Source: Streptomyces sp. NBC_00510 (GTDB taxonomy: Bacteria; Actinomycetota; Actinomycetes; Streptomycetales; Streptomycetaceae). From it: a stretch of DNA of 64,000 nucleotides. A model generated the notes under the pieces. That model searched no databases. It was not told the DNA's origin and worked only from the letters and a program-made list of their open reading frames with translations. The position numbers and the translations under genes were made by a program. Positions within the stretch are counted from its first letter, which is position 1; each line of letters begins with the position of its first letter. Positions 18,119 to 26,615 of the stretch are shown here, one piece after another. The stretch spans positions 186,001 through 250,000 of the forward strand of contig CP107851.1 in the NCBI GenBank assembly GCA_036013505.1. Reading direction: 5' to 3'.

Positions 18119-18270
18119 TTGGGTCACATGACTGTCATGACTCCGGTGCGCCGGTACCGCGTCACGTTACCTAGGAACAACGCCACCGCTGCTATGGAAT
18201 CTAGGTCACGTTCCGGATTACCGGGCTTACGGCCCGCGCCCATTATTGAGGTACGCCGGAAAGCGGAAGC
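18119..18270 (+). repeat. Three-copy upstream element, copy C
   Basis: The plus strand reads CGCGTCACGTTACCTAGGAA, then ATGGAATCTAGGTCACGTTC, then CCGGATTACCG, then a CATTATTGAGGTACGCCGG block. It aligns without gaps to copies A and B and is in the promoter-proximal orientation for the ORF/sigma-factor unit starting at 18479. No epoxide hydrolase is attached here, so the element either moved alone or lost its gene. Confidence 0.6.
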
Positions 18271-18478
18271 GGGCCACACGGGGCGGCCGGGCGACTCGAC
18301 ACCGATTAGCCCGGCCGCCCCATGCAGGGCGGCCCCGGGCCGTGGAGTCCCGCCAACGCCGCGGACGCCGGACAGTGCATCCCTGCACCTGATCACTGCG
18401 CCTGACCACCACGACGGTGATAGCAACCGCCCATCCCCTTCTGCCAAGAAGGGGTTCCTCATCAGTTTGGAGAAACAC

Positions 18479-18655
18479 GTGTCTTCAGTAATAGAGGTGC
18501 CGGTTGACACCTCACGCCTGCCAGTCATCACGGACTACGCGAAAGGCCGGCATCGGGGGAAAGCGGCATCCGAACGTCTGCGAGACCTGTGGCTGAGCGG
18601 ACAAGGGCGGCATCGCCGTGCCGCAGCGCCCGTCTCCATTCGAGAACAGACATGA
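18479..18655 (+). CDS. 58-aa protein coupled to the sigma-factor gene
   Basis: GTG 18479 follows TTTGGAG at ideal spacing, and its TGA overlaps the ATG of the next gene (ATGA at 18652-18655). The protein starts SSVIEVPVDTSRLPVITDYA, reminiscent of the N-terminus of small plasmid-transfer-region proteins (VPVDLSRL...), then turns into a basic Arg-rich tail. It may be a truncated gene that now serves as a translational leader. It does not resemble an anti-sigma factor (no zinc HxxxCxxC, no membrane segment). Confidence 0.5.
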   Translation: MSSVIEVPVDTSRLPVITDYAKGRHRGKAASERLRDLWLSGQGRHRRAAAPVSIREQT

Positions 18656-19305
18656 ACCGGTCGCTCTCCCGCACCGAGCCCGTACACCCGATCAGGCACA
18701 TGGGCGAGATGGATGGTGGCAGCGGTCTGATCCAGTGGACGGTCTGCGGGGAGACCGTGCTCGCGCGGTTCGAGCGGCAGACCATGCCCTTCCTCGGCCG
18801 GCTGTACGCAGCCGCAACGCAGATGGCATGTGACGCCGACCCCGACGACCTGGTTCAGCAGACGTATCTGCAGGCCTTCGAAGCTTTCGAGATGCTCCCC
18901 GAGGGAGTCAACCTGAAAGTCTGGTTGTTCCAGATCCTCACCCACACCGCGCTCGACGCTTTCGGCGAGCGGAACCGGCCCGGGGATTGTGCCCCCCAGC
19001 CCACAGCAGAAGGCCTGCAAGAGGTCTCCGGTGAGCAGGTTCCGGTATCCGGTGAACACGCGGCTCGTGTCACACAGGCGCTGGGCCTGCTACCCGAGGA
19101 GGATGTGTCCGCTGCGCTGCAGCGCCTGCCGGCCGAGGTACGAATCGTGGTGTACCTGGCCGACGTTGAAGACTTCACTCCCGCCGACGTCGCGGAGACC
19201 CTGGGCATCTTTCCAGGCACTGTGCGATCGAGGCTCCGCCACGGGCGGGATCTTCTCCTTGAAACGCTCACTGCCGCCGCCCATCAGCGCGGGCTGCTCA
19301 ACTGA
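18652..19305 (+). CDS. ECF sigma factor, SigR-like
   Basis: A 217-residue protein. Region 2 reads FLGRLYAAATQMACDADPDD LVQQTYLQAFEAFE with the NLKVWLFQILTHTALD block. Region 4 reads ALQRLPAEVRIVVYLADVED then FTPADVAETLGIFPGTVRSR LRHGRDLL, the promoter-binding helix-turn-helix. The closest recognisable type is SigR/RpoE (ECF12), but DDLVQQ replaces the usual DLVQET and the region 4 recognition helix is altered. SigR is normally followed by its zinc anti-sigma RsrA; here the next gene is a convergent MarR, so this factor is an orphan. The start overlaps the 58-aa ORF. Confidence 0.8.
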   Translation: MNRSLSRTEPVHPIRHMGEMDGGSGLIQWTVCGETVLARFERQTMPFLGRLYAAATQMACDADPDDLVQQTYLQAFEAFEMLPEGVNLKVWLFQILTHTALDAFGERNRPGDCAPQPTAEGLQEVSGEQVPVSGEHAARVTQALGLLPEEDVSAALQRLPAEVRIVVYLADVEDFTPADVAETLGIFPGTVRSRLRHGRDLLLETLTAAAHQRGLLN

Positions 19306-19348
19306 CTGCACCATCGCGTCCGTGACGACGGACACCCCGCCCAGGAAG

Positions 19349-19828
19349 TTACTGGCTTGCGGTGACGTTGGCCGTCAGCCGCTCCAGGAGAGCCTTGACG
19401 TTCCCCGCCTCCGTCGCGGTCAGGCCTGCAACCTGCCCGATCGTGGCCGGAACGACCCACGCACGCTTCCGCAGTTCGGCACCCTGTTCGGTGAGGCTGA
19501 TCTGCACCGAACGCTCGTCGCTTGCCTGGCGCTCGCGCCGGACCAGCCCGTGAGCCTGCAGGCGCTTGAGCAGTGGCGTCAGGGTGCCGTAGTCGAGTTG
19601 CAGGAGCTTGCCCAGCGACTTGATGGGCAGCGCACCGTGCTCCCACAACACCAGCATCACCAGATACTGCGGATAGGTCAGGTCGAACTCTTCCAGCAGA
19701 GGCCGATAGCGGTTGGTCAAGGCCCGCTGCGCCGCGTACAGGGCGAAACACATCTGGTCGTCGAGGAGCAGGCTGACCTCATCGGCCTCCGCCGTTGGCC
19801 GCTGGGCGGCGGGCTGGTTCTCACTCAT
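19349..19828 (-). CDS. ohrR: MarR-family regulator, OhrR-like
   Basis: A 159-residue regulator with a strong GGAGG before ATG 19828. The N-terminal LLLDDQMCFALYAAQRALTN matches OhrR, where this single Cys senses organic hydroperoxides. It is followed by the LTYPQYLVMLVLWEHG dimer helix and the winged helix (LLQLDYGTLTPLLKRLQAHG, LVRRERQASDERSVQISLT). OhrR usually represses a neighbouring ohr peroxidase gene; none is here, so its nearest possible targets are itself and, 0.5 kb away, the divergent esterase. It converges on the sigma-factor gene with only 43 bp between them. Confidence 0.85.
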   Translation of the reverse strand: MSENQPAAQRPTAEADEVSLLLDDQMCFALYAAQRALTNRYRPLLEEFDLTYPQYLVMLVLWEHGALPIKSLGKLLQLDYGTLTPLLKRLQAHGLVRRERQASDERSVQISLTEQGAELRKRAWVVPATIGQVAGLTATEAGNVKALLERLTANVTASQ

Positions 19829-19850
19829 CGCAACTCCCCTCCGCATAATA

Positions 19851-19921
19851 CTTGCGCACTAAACTGTACTTCTCACAACTTCCACGCAGGCCATTATATT
19901 GCGCACACTTAAAATTGCACA
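19851..19921. promoter_or_regulatory. ohrR promoter with TTGCGCA repeats
   Basis: An AT-rich stretch upstream of ohrR. TTGCGCACTAAA at 19852 and TTGCGCACACTTAAA at 19899, followed by TTGCACA, give repeated and partly palindromic copies of TTGCGCA. On the minus strand TATAAT occurs directly beside one copy, a good -10 hexamer. The layout fits an autoregulated MarR-type operator. Confidence 0.45.
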
Positions 19922-20398
19922 CCGCGTCGCGGAACCGGTGCGTGAAGTTGCGCGATGCCACCACTGGAGTCCTCTCGCCTCGCGGGTCCGATCGGCAGGA
20001 ATTCCGGTACTGCGCTGCTTATTGGTGGTGGAGAGGGCCATGTGAATCCTGTGCTTCCTGTTGCCCCGCCCGTCGACCCATGTCGCCGAATGCTCAGCAG
20101 GTGAGCCCCGGCCATCGCTGAGGGCCGTTGCCTTGTTGCCGTGGCGGCACTGCCGGGGCTCTGCCGTCACCAGGTGCGGCAACGGCACCCGAGGCGGCCC
20201 GCTTCCCCGGCGGCGCACGGCCGCATCGAGGGTCAGAGTCACATTACCGATGCCGCAAGGCACGCTTTCGAGGTTGGATCGCAGGCAGCATCTGTGCGCA
20301 GCCCGGACCCGGGAGCCGGCAGCGGACGCGGCCGGTCAGAGGCCCCGATTTCCCCCAACCTGAGCACGGATCTGCCCTCCCCCCACCAGGAGTACGTG

Positions 20399-21379
20399 AT
20401 GCCTGACTACCTCCCCTCACAGCAACCGGTACTTGAGCCGGCTGCTCGCCAGTTCGTCGAAGCCACTGCCGCCCCGCCGTTCCCGTTCGATCTGGGACCG
20501 GCGGCAGGCCGCAGGACGCTGGAGAAGGTGCAGGCGCAGGCCTTGGAGCACCGCGATCCCGAGGTGGAGGACAGCTGGGTCGCGGTTTCCGGCGGGCCGA
20601 AGGGAAGCGTCGCGGTGCGCCTTGTGCGCCCGAGTCAGGCCGACGGGCCGCTGCCCGCCGTCTTGTACCTCCACGGCGGCGGCTGGGTCTTCGGGGGCAC
20701 GCGCACCCACGACCGCCTGGTACGTGAACTGGCCGTCGGCGCACGGGCTGCCGTGGTCTTCCCCGAGTACAGCCTTTCTCCCGAGGCCCGCTACCCCCAG
20801 GCGCTGGAAGAGTGCTACGCGGTCGCCCGATGGGTGACCCGCCACGGGAGTGAGCACGGCATCGACCCCACACGACTGGTCGTGGCCGGCGACTCGACGG
20901 GCGGCAACCTCAGCGCGGCCCTGACGTTGCTGGCCAAGGAACGCGGTGATGTCTCCTTCCGCCATCAGGTGTTGTTCTATCCCGTCACCGACGCGGACTT
21001 CGACACGCGCTCCTACCACCGGTTCGCCGAGGGCTACTTCCTGCGCCGCGATGTCATGCAGTGGTTCTGGGACCAGTACACAACCGACGAAGGGCAACGC
21101 GCACAGATCACGGCCAGCCCGCTGCGCGCCACCGAGCAGGAGCTCGCCGGCCTGCCCCCGGCCCTGGTCATCACCGCGGAAGCCGACGTCCTGAGGGACG
21201 AAGGCGAGGCCTACGCCGAGAAGCTGCGCGCTGCCGGAGTTCCCGTGACCGCGACCCGCTACGAGGCGACCATCCACGACTTCGTCATGCTCAACGCGCT
21301 GTCGGCGACACAGGCGGCCCGCGAGGCGGTCGCCCAGGCCGTGGCCACCCTCCGAAAGGCATTTGGCACCGAGATCTGA
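20399..21379 (+). CDS. Alpha/beta hydrolase, hormone-sensitive lipase type esterase
   Basis: A 326-residue esterase. The oxyanion motif HGGGWVFGG lies near residue 100, the nucleophile Ser is in GDSTGG, the acid is in the EADVLRDEG block and the catalytic His is in TIHDF near the C-terminus. ATG 20399 has AGGAG six bases upstream. It should cleave carboxyl esters in the cytosol. It follows, at a distance of 0.57 kb, the divergent ohrR gene; the gap holds no other gene. Confidence 0.88.
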   Translation: MPDYLPSQQPVLEPAARQFVEATAAPPFPFDLGPAAGRRTLEKVQAQALEHRDPEVEDSWVAVSGGPKGSVAVRLVRPSQADGPLPAVLYLHGGGWVFGGTRTHDRLVRELAVGARAAVVFPEYSLSPEARYPQALEECYAVARWVTRHGSEHGIDPTRLVVAGDSTGGNLSAALTLLAKERGDVSFRHQVLFYPVTDADFDTRSYHRFAEGYFLRRDVMQWFWDQYTTDEGQRAQITASPLRATEQELAGLPPALVITAEADVLRDEGEAYAEKLRAAGVPVTATRYEATIHDFVMLNALSATQAAREAVAQAVATLRKAFGTEI

Positions 21380-21469
21380 CGACCCGGGTGAGCCTGCGGC
21401 ACCGCCACGCTGTGCCACAGCACGAAACGGCGCCGCCCTGCAGAACACCACCTCGGCCAGTCACGGCAC

Positions 21470-21935
21470 TGCCCGCTCGGTGAGACCCAGCACCACGGCA
21501 AGCAGGGGAAGCCGCAGGCCGGCCTCCGGGATCGCGCAGCCGGGGTACCGGCCGGAATGTGTACAACCCAAGCCGCCCAAGGCTGTCCTCAGCGGTGCGC
21601 GCGGCAACAGCGTCGGCCAAGGCCGGAACCTCCTCCGCCATGCCGGCAGGACGGTGATGCGGATATGTCCGGCAGGAAGTCCGGGGGAAAGGCGCCGGGC
21701 GCCGCAATCCAGTAGCTGGACAATCGCCCCGATCCCGTCGGGCACCAGGCAGGACCCAGACCTTCATGCCGCTGCGGCAGCGCGCCGCGACGCCCGAGCC
21801 GGTAATGACCGCGGACCCGGTCGACATGACTTGATCACCGATGAGGACGGCCGACCTGCAGGTCGGAACCGTAACCCTCGATGGCGGAGCCACCTGGTCC
21901 TGCGCGGCAGGATGTCCCGTAAGGATGTATTCTCC
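21470..21935 (-). pseudogene. Decayed second copy of the MocR regulator
   Basis: The minus strand retains GEYILTG at the start, CRSAVLIGDQVM, RSGMKVWV and EEVPALADAVAART. These line up in order with GEYTFTG, LRLAVLTGDALT, RSSMNVWV and DEVPALADAIAATI of the MocR protein at 10401-11741. Most of the middle, including the PLP lysine region, is missing or out of frame. With the PNPOx relic at 21975 this is a dead duplicate of the whole divergent pair. Confidence 0.65.
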
Positions 21936-21966
21936 TAGCGCAAACAACATTTTGAACTAGCGCAAA
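21935..21966. promoter_or_regulatory. Preserved MocR-type operator of the decayed locus
   Basis: CTAGCGCAAA occurs at 21935 and again at 21957, a 22-bp offset identical to the intact locus (11726/11748). The site is better preserved than either flanking coding relic. Confidence 0.55.
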
Positions 21967-21974
21967 GGGTTTCC

Positions 21975-22325
21975 GTCATTTCTGTCTCGCTCTCCACAGC
22001 CGCGGCCGCCACCCGCACCGTGCCGACTCGGGACCGAGGACGAACCTTGTACGACCACGACCCAGCGCCCTCGATCTCCGGCACGGACCACCTTCGCCGC
22101 GTTGACCCCGTCCGCGACGGGGGGCCCGCCGCGCCGCCGGTCTTCCACGCCGGCGCCGGCGAACGGCTCTGCGTGCACAGCCCCAGCAGTCCTCGGCTGC
22201 CGAGCATCGGCAGGCTCCCCCGCCGGCCGGGCCCGCCGGCCGCGGACAGCACTCATCGGACACCCGACATTGCCGACAACCTCGACACGTCGATCACCGG
22301 CCCCGGCTGCCTCGCCGGGGGCTGA
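21975..22325 (+). pseudogene. Decayed second copy of the PNPOx-family gene
   Basis: Retained blocks are RTVPTRDRGRTLYDHD, DPVRDGGPAAPPVFHAGAGE and RLCVHSPSS, and the tail DNLDTSITGPGCLAGG. They match, in order, RTVPTRSRERASYDRD, FVRDGAPVVLPTLYARVGE, RLYVHGSTGS and DLDPSIAAPGYLTER of the intact protein (11864-12439). The core is deleted. Confidence 0.6.
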
Positions 22326-22530
22326 CCGGAGTCTGCACACAGGCCCTACCCCTGGCCGCCGCCCAGCCGGCGACCGCCCGCCGGCCGCACACGGCTTCGG
22401 CCGGCACGGTCGACCAGCCTCGCCGATGCCTGTTTGTCCAGGCGCTGCAGGTCGCCTCCTGCGCCAGACGCCGCTGTGCGGCTCTGCTCCATGCCCATCC
22501 CCCGGCTCGCAAAAGAAACGGAAGCAAGCA

Positions 22531-25317
22531 GTGATCGGTAGTGACTCTTCCCAGCGCGATACGGCCCGTGCGCTGATCGGTCGGGACCGCGATCTGCACA
22601 CGATCCGCGAGCTCGCGGGCCTGGGCGCCGAAGGCGGAGCACTGCTGGTCTCGGGGGACGCCGGGGTCGGGAAGACAGCAGTGCTGGACGCCGTCGCGGC
22701 GGGTGCCCACGCCGAGGGCACCCGGGTGCTGCGAGCCGCCGGTGTGGAGTTCGAGGCGAGCTGCAGCTACTCGGGTCTCAACCAGGTCCTGTTTCCCTTC
22801 CAGCGTGAGCTCGAGGATCTGGAGGTGCCCTTCCGTAAGGCCCTGCGCGTGGCACTCGGCTTCGAAAGCGGCTCGCCGCCCCAAACGCTGATGGTCTCCA
22901 ACGCCGTGCTGCTCCTGCTGCAGACGGTCGCGGCCGGAGACCCACTTCTGCTGGTGATCGACGACCTGCCCTGGCTGGACCAGGCCAGTGCGGCCGTCCT
23001 GGGTTTCGTAGCGCGCCGGGCGGCCGGCATCCGTGTGAGCTTTCTCGCCGCGTCACGATCCGTATCACACAGCCCGAACGGCTGCGGCGTCCTGCCCGAG
23101 TACCGGCTGCAGCCGCTGGACGAGAAGTCAGCTGCCGATCTGGTCGCCCGCACCTCACCAAACCTGGTCCCCAGCGCCCACCACCGCCTGCTGACCGTCG
23201 CCTGCGGCAACCCGCTCGCCCTGCTGGAACTGCCGTCCGCCATGCCGGCCACCCCAGGACCAACAAGCGGCAACATCCCGGCCGTACTGCCGCTCAGCCA
23301 TCGCCTGGAAACCGTCTTCGGCTCCCGCATCACCAGCCTGCCCCAGTCCTCCCAGCGCCTGCTGCTGCTCGCCGCGCTGGAAGGCGTCGGGGATCTCGGC
23401 GTCCTGCAGGCCGCCTCACGGCAGACCAACGACGGCTACGACCTGGAAGACCTGGGACCCGCCGAACGCGAGCACCTGGTCCACATCGACGAGGGTGCAC
23501 GACGGCTGAGGTTCCGCCATCCCCTCATCCGCTCCGCCGTCGTGAACAACGCCACCAGCAGCCAGCGGCGGGCCGTCCACACGGCGCTGGCCCAGGTCCT
23601 GGTGGACCAGCCCGAACGCCGGGCCTGGCACCTGGGCGAGGCCACCTTGGAACCCGACGAGAGCGTGGCCGCCCTCCTGGAGACCGCGGCCCGCATCACC
23701 TTGCACCGCGGTGATGCCATCGGCGGCATGCGCACCCTGATCCGAGCCGCGGACCTCACGCCGCCCGGCCCCGGACGCAGCCGCCGCCTCGCCACCGCCG
23801 CCTACATCGGCGCCGAGGCCACCGGGGCACTGCCCAGCGCCCAAAAACTCCTGGACGACGCACGGCACACCCACACCGATCCCGAAAGCTCCCTGCACGC
23901 CGCCGCGGCCGCCGCCGTCCTCATCCTCAACAGCAACAGCAACAGCAACATCGACGCCGCACACACCCTGCTCGTCGACGCCATCGAAACCGGAACCCAC
24001 GGCTACCACGCCGACAACAAAGCACTCATCGACGCCCTGCACACCCTCGCCCTGGTGTGCTTCTTCGCTGCCCGGCCCGAACCGTGGCAGCCCTACCACC
24101 GTGCGCTGGACAAGCTCACACCCGCAGCCCCGCCAGTGCTGTCCGCGCTGGGCAAGACCTTCTCCGACCCGGCCCGCACCGGGGCCGCGGCCATCAAGGA
24201 ACTCGACGAACTGGTCGCCGAACCACCCGAGACGACCGACCCGGCCCAGCTCCAGCGCATCGGCTCGGCGGCCCTGTATGTCGACCGCCTCGCAGACCTC
24301 CGAGAAGCACAATGGCGCATGGTCCGCATGGGGCGAGACGGCGGGCCGGCCCGCCGGCACATGGCCGGGCTGATCCACCTCATCCTGGACGACTACCTCA
24401 CCGGGATGTGGGACGAAGCCGCGCACCTTGCCGACGAGGGCATCCAGCTGTGCGAGACCCACCGCTACACAGGTTTCGCCTGGTACTTCCACTACGCCAA
24501 AGCCCTCCTCGCCGCCGCCACCGGCGACGCCGACGCCGCGGACGCGACCGCCGAGAGAGTCATCCACTGGGCAACACGCCGCAAGGCATTGGGCGCCGCA
24601 CACTACGCCCACCACGCCGCAGGGCTGGCAGCCCTGGGACGCGGAGACTTCGCCGGCGCCTACGAACACGCCACCGCCATCAGCCCCGCCGGCCACCTCG
24701 CCTCACACGCCCCCCACGCACTGTGGGCGACGATGGACCTGGTCGAAGCCGCCATACGCACCAACCGGCACCAGGAGGCCGCCGCCCACGCCCACGCCAT
24801 GCGCGAAGCCGGCATCACCGGACTCTCCTCACGGCACGCCCTGCTCACCCACGCCTGTACCGCCCTGACCGCTACCGACGACAACCAGGCCCTCGACCAG
24901 TTCGCCCACGCCCTCGCCGTACCCGGCGCGCAGCGGTGGACCTTCGACTACGCCCGCGTCCAGCTCGCCTACGGCGAACGACTACGACGCAGCAGGGCCA
25001 CCACCGAATCCAGGGGGCCGCTGGCAGCAGCACTGTCCGCCTTCCAGCACCTGGGAGCCGCTCCCTGGACGGAGCGCGCCGAGACCGAACTACGCGCCGC
25101 AGGCACAGCCAAACGGCGACCCGGCACCACCACACCGCATACCCTCACCCCCCAGGAACTGGAGATAGCCCGGCTGGCGGCCTCGGGCCTGACCAACAAA
25201 CAGATAGCCGAGCGCCTGTTCCTCTCCCACCGCACCGTGGGCGCCCACCTCTACCAGATCTACCCCAAGCTGGGCATCACCACCCGAGGCATGCTCCGCG
25301 ACGCCCTCGAAGCCTGA
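22531..25317 (+). CDS. LuxR-family ATP-binding regulator (LAL type)
   Basis: A 928-residue protein. After a short N-terminus comes an AAA/STAND ATPase module with Walker A SGDAGVGKT (residues 41-49) and Walker B LLLVIDDLPWLD. Next is a long TPR-like helical middle rich in Ala. The C-terminal LuxR helix-turn-helix (LTPQELEIARLAASGLTNKQ, IAERLFLSHRTVGAHLYQIY, PKLGI) is complete. LAL proteins activate antibiotic and catabolic clusters in Streptomyces. The GTG at 22531 follows GGAAGCAAGCA; the frame is open further upstream but without family similarity. The hydrolase gene begins 80 bp downstream and may be co-transcribed. Confidence 0.88.
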   Translation: MIGSDSSQRDTARALIGRDRDLHTIRELAGLGAEGGALLVSGDAGVGKTAVLDAVAAGAHAEGTRVLRAAGVEFEASCSYSGLNQVLFPFQRELEDLEVPFRKALRVALGFESGSPPQTLMVSNAVLLLLQTVAAGDPLLLVIDDLPWLDQASAAVLGFVARRAAGIRVSFLAASRSVSHSPNGCGVLPEYRLQPLDEKSAADLVARTSPNLVPSAHHRLLTVACGNPLALLELPSAMPATPGPTSGNIPAVLPLSHRLETVFGSRITSLPQSSQRLLLLAALEGVGDLGVLQAASRQTNDGYDLEDLGPAEREHLVHIDEGARRLRFRHPLIRSAVVNNATSSQRRAVHTALAQVLVDQPERRAWHLGEATLEPDESVAALLETAARITLHRGDAIGGMRTLIRAADLTPPGPGRSRRLATAAYIGAEATGALPSAQKLLDDARHTHTDPESSLHAAAAAAVLILNSNSNSNIDAAHTLLVDAIETGTHGYHADNKALIDALHTLALVCFFAARPEPWQPYHRALDKLTPAAPPVLSALGKTFSDPARTGAAAIKELDELVAEPPETTDPAQLQRIGSAALYVDRLADLREAQWRMVRMGRDGGPARRHMAGLIHLILDDYLTGMWDEAAHLADEGIQLCETHRYTGFAWYFHYAKALLAAATGDADAADATAERVIHWATRRKALGAAHYAHHAAGLAALGRGDFAGAYEHATAISPAGHLASHAPHALWATMDLVEAAIRTNRHQEAAAHAHAMREAGITGLSSRHALLTHACTALTATDDNQALDQFAHALAVPGAQRWTFDYARVQLAYGERLRRSRATTESRGPLAAALSAFQHLGAAPWTERAETELRAAGTAKRRPGTTTPHTLTPQELEIARLAASGLTNKQIAERLFLSHRTVGAHLYQIYPKLGITTRGMLRDALEA

Positions 25318-25397
25318 CCCCCCGTCATCTACCTCCTCACACCACCCGAGCAGCAAGAGGCCGGGCCCTGCCACTTCACCTCAGAAAGACCCAGCAC

Positions 25398-26117
25398 GTG
25401 AGCACACTCCCCACCCTCGTCCTGGTCCACGGCGCCTGGCATGGCACCTGGTGCTGGCAGCCACTGGTCGAGCAGCTCCCCGACCTCGACGTACGTACCG
25501 TCGCCCTGCCCAGCAGCGGGCAAGACCCGGCAGTCCTGGGTGGCCTGTACGACGATGCGGAAGCCGTGGCCAAGGCCATCGCGGCCGTCGGCGGACCGAC
25601 CGTGGTGGTCGGCCACTCCTACGGGGGATGCCCTGTCACCGAAGCCGCCGCGGCAGCCGGCAACGTCGAGCGCGTCATCTACCTCAGCGCCCTGATGCAG
25701 GACGCCGGCGACTCGGTCCTGTCCCTGGTCGGCGGCGTCTATCCGCCGTTCTGGGACGTCCACGAGGAACCCCAGGGCCACGCCGACCACGGCTACTTCG
25801 AAGCGGCCCAGGCTACGCACGCGTTGTACAACGACGTCGAACCACACCTGGCACAACAAGCAGCCGCCAAACTCGGCCGCCAATCCCTGGCATCGGTCAC
25901 CCAACCCCTCACCCAGACCGCCTGGCGCACCATCCCCAGCACCTACATCCTGTGCGAGCAGGACCTCGCCATCCCGCTACCCCTCCAGGAAGCCATGGCC
26001 ACCCGCGCCCAGCGAACCGTCCGCCTGCACTCCGGCCACAGCCCGTTCCTCTCCCAGCCCGCCGAACTGGCCCGCATCCTCCGCCACGAACTCACCCTCC
26101 AGCCACCGCAGCGGTAG
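25398..26117 (+). CDS. Alpha/beta hydrolase (EstC/AB_hydrolase_6 type)
   Basis: A 239-residue protein. It starts LPTLVLVHGAWHGTWCWQPL, carrying the HG oxyanion motif. The nucleophile is the Ser of VVGHSYGG, the acidic residue lies in YILCEQD, and the catalytic His is in LHSGHSPFLS near the end, so the triad is complete. Members include plant-type methylesterase-like enzymes and bacterial EstC. The ribosome-binding site before GTG 25398 is weak (AGAAAGA). It lies 80 bp after the LAL regulator, which may control it. Confidence 0.82.
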   Translation: MSTLPTLVLVHGAWHGTWCWQPLVEQLPDLDVRTVALPSSGQDPAVLGGLYDDAEAVAKAIAAVGGPTVVVGHSYGGCPVTEAAAAAGNVERVIYLSALMQDAGDSVLSLVGGVYPPFWDVHEEPQGHADHGYFEAAQATHALYNDVEPHLAQQAAAKLGRQSLASVTQPLTQTAWRTIPSTYILCEQDLAIPLPLQEAMATRAQRTVRLHSGHSPFLSQPAELARILRHELTLQPPQR

Positions 26118-26615
26118 CCACCTGCGATCCGGCAGACGCCGGTCGCCGACCCGGCGATTCACTGCGCGCCGCCCACCTCAATTCCCCACCGCGCAACCGA
26201 ACGACGAGCCGTGAGCGAAGCACTCCCACCTCCCACTCCCGCCCCAGGGGAACACGACCGACGTAAAACCGTTCCCTCCCACCACCGTCACAGCCGCCGA
26301 GCTCCACACACCGCGCAACGCCCGGACCGGGCAGCAACCAAGGACGCGAACACACCAGACCTCATAGGAAAGGTGAGAACCGAGCACCGGACCCATGACT
26401 CACAGCCGGCCGCGAGGAAGACCTCGAAGCCCGGCTCTGACGCGTGCACGCGCACAGAGGCCAACGCCTACAAGCGTCACCCCTGTCATTTCCCCCGTGC
26501 TCTCGCGCCGTCCCGCTCCCCATATAAGCCATGCGCCTGGTCGGGTTACCGATGCCCAGCCGGCGTCCTCCGGGCCACAGTAGAGGAGTTCCCACCATTC
26601 GAAAGAGGCCGGTCC
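26118..26615. other. Intergenic, no gene seen
   Basis: About 0.5 kb upstream of the SsgA-like gene. The frame of that gene is open back to 26211, but the residues before 26616 are low-complexity and unlike the family. The stretch should hold its promoter. Confidence 0.4.

Noticed and set aside
18119..18270. SigR-type promoter (GGAAT-N18-GTT) inside the three-copy element
   Set aside because: GGAAT is present in all copies but no GTT lies 16-19 bp downstream on the same strand.
23416..24696. Minus-strand open frame of 426 codons inside the LuxR gene
   Set aside because: Antisense of the TPR-like middle of the LAL regulator; Gly/Val-rich with no motif.
24057..25397. N-terminal extension of the alpha/beta hydrolase frame
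   Set aside because: The frame is open through the LuxR gene but reads as an Arg/Pro shadow; the hydrolase motif starts right after GTG 25398.
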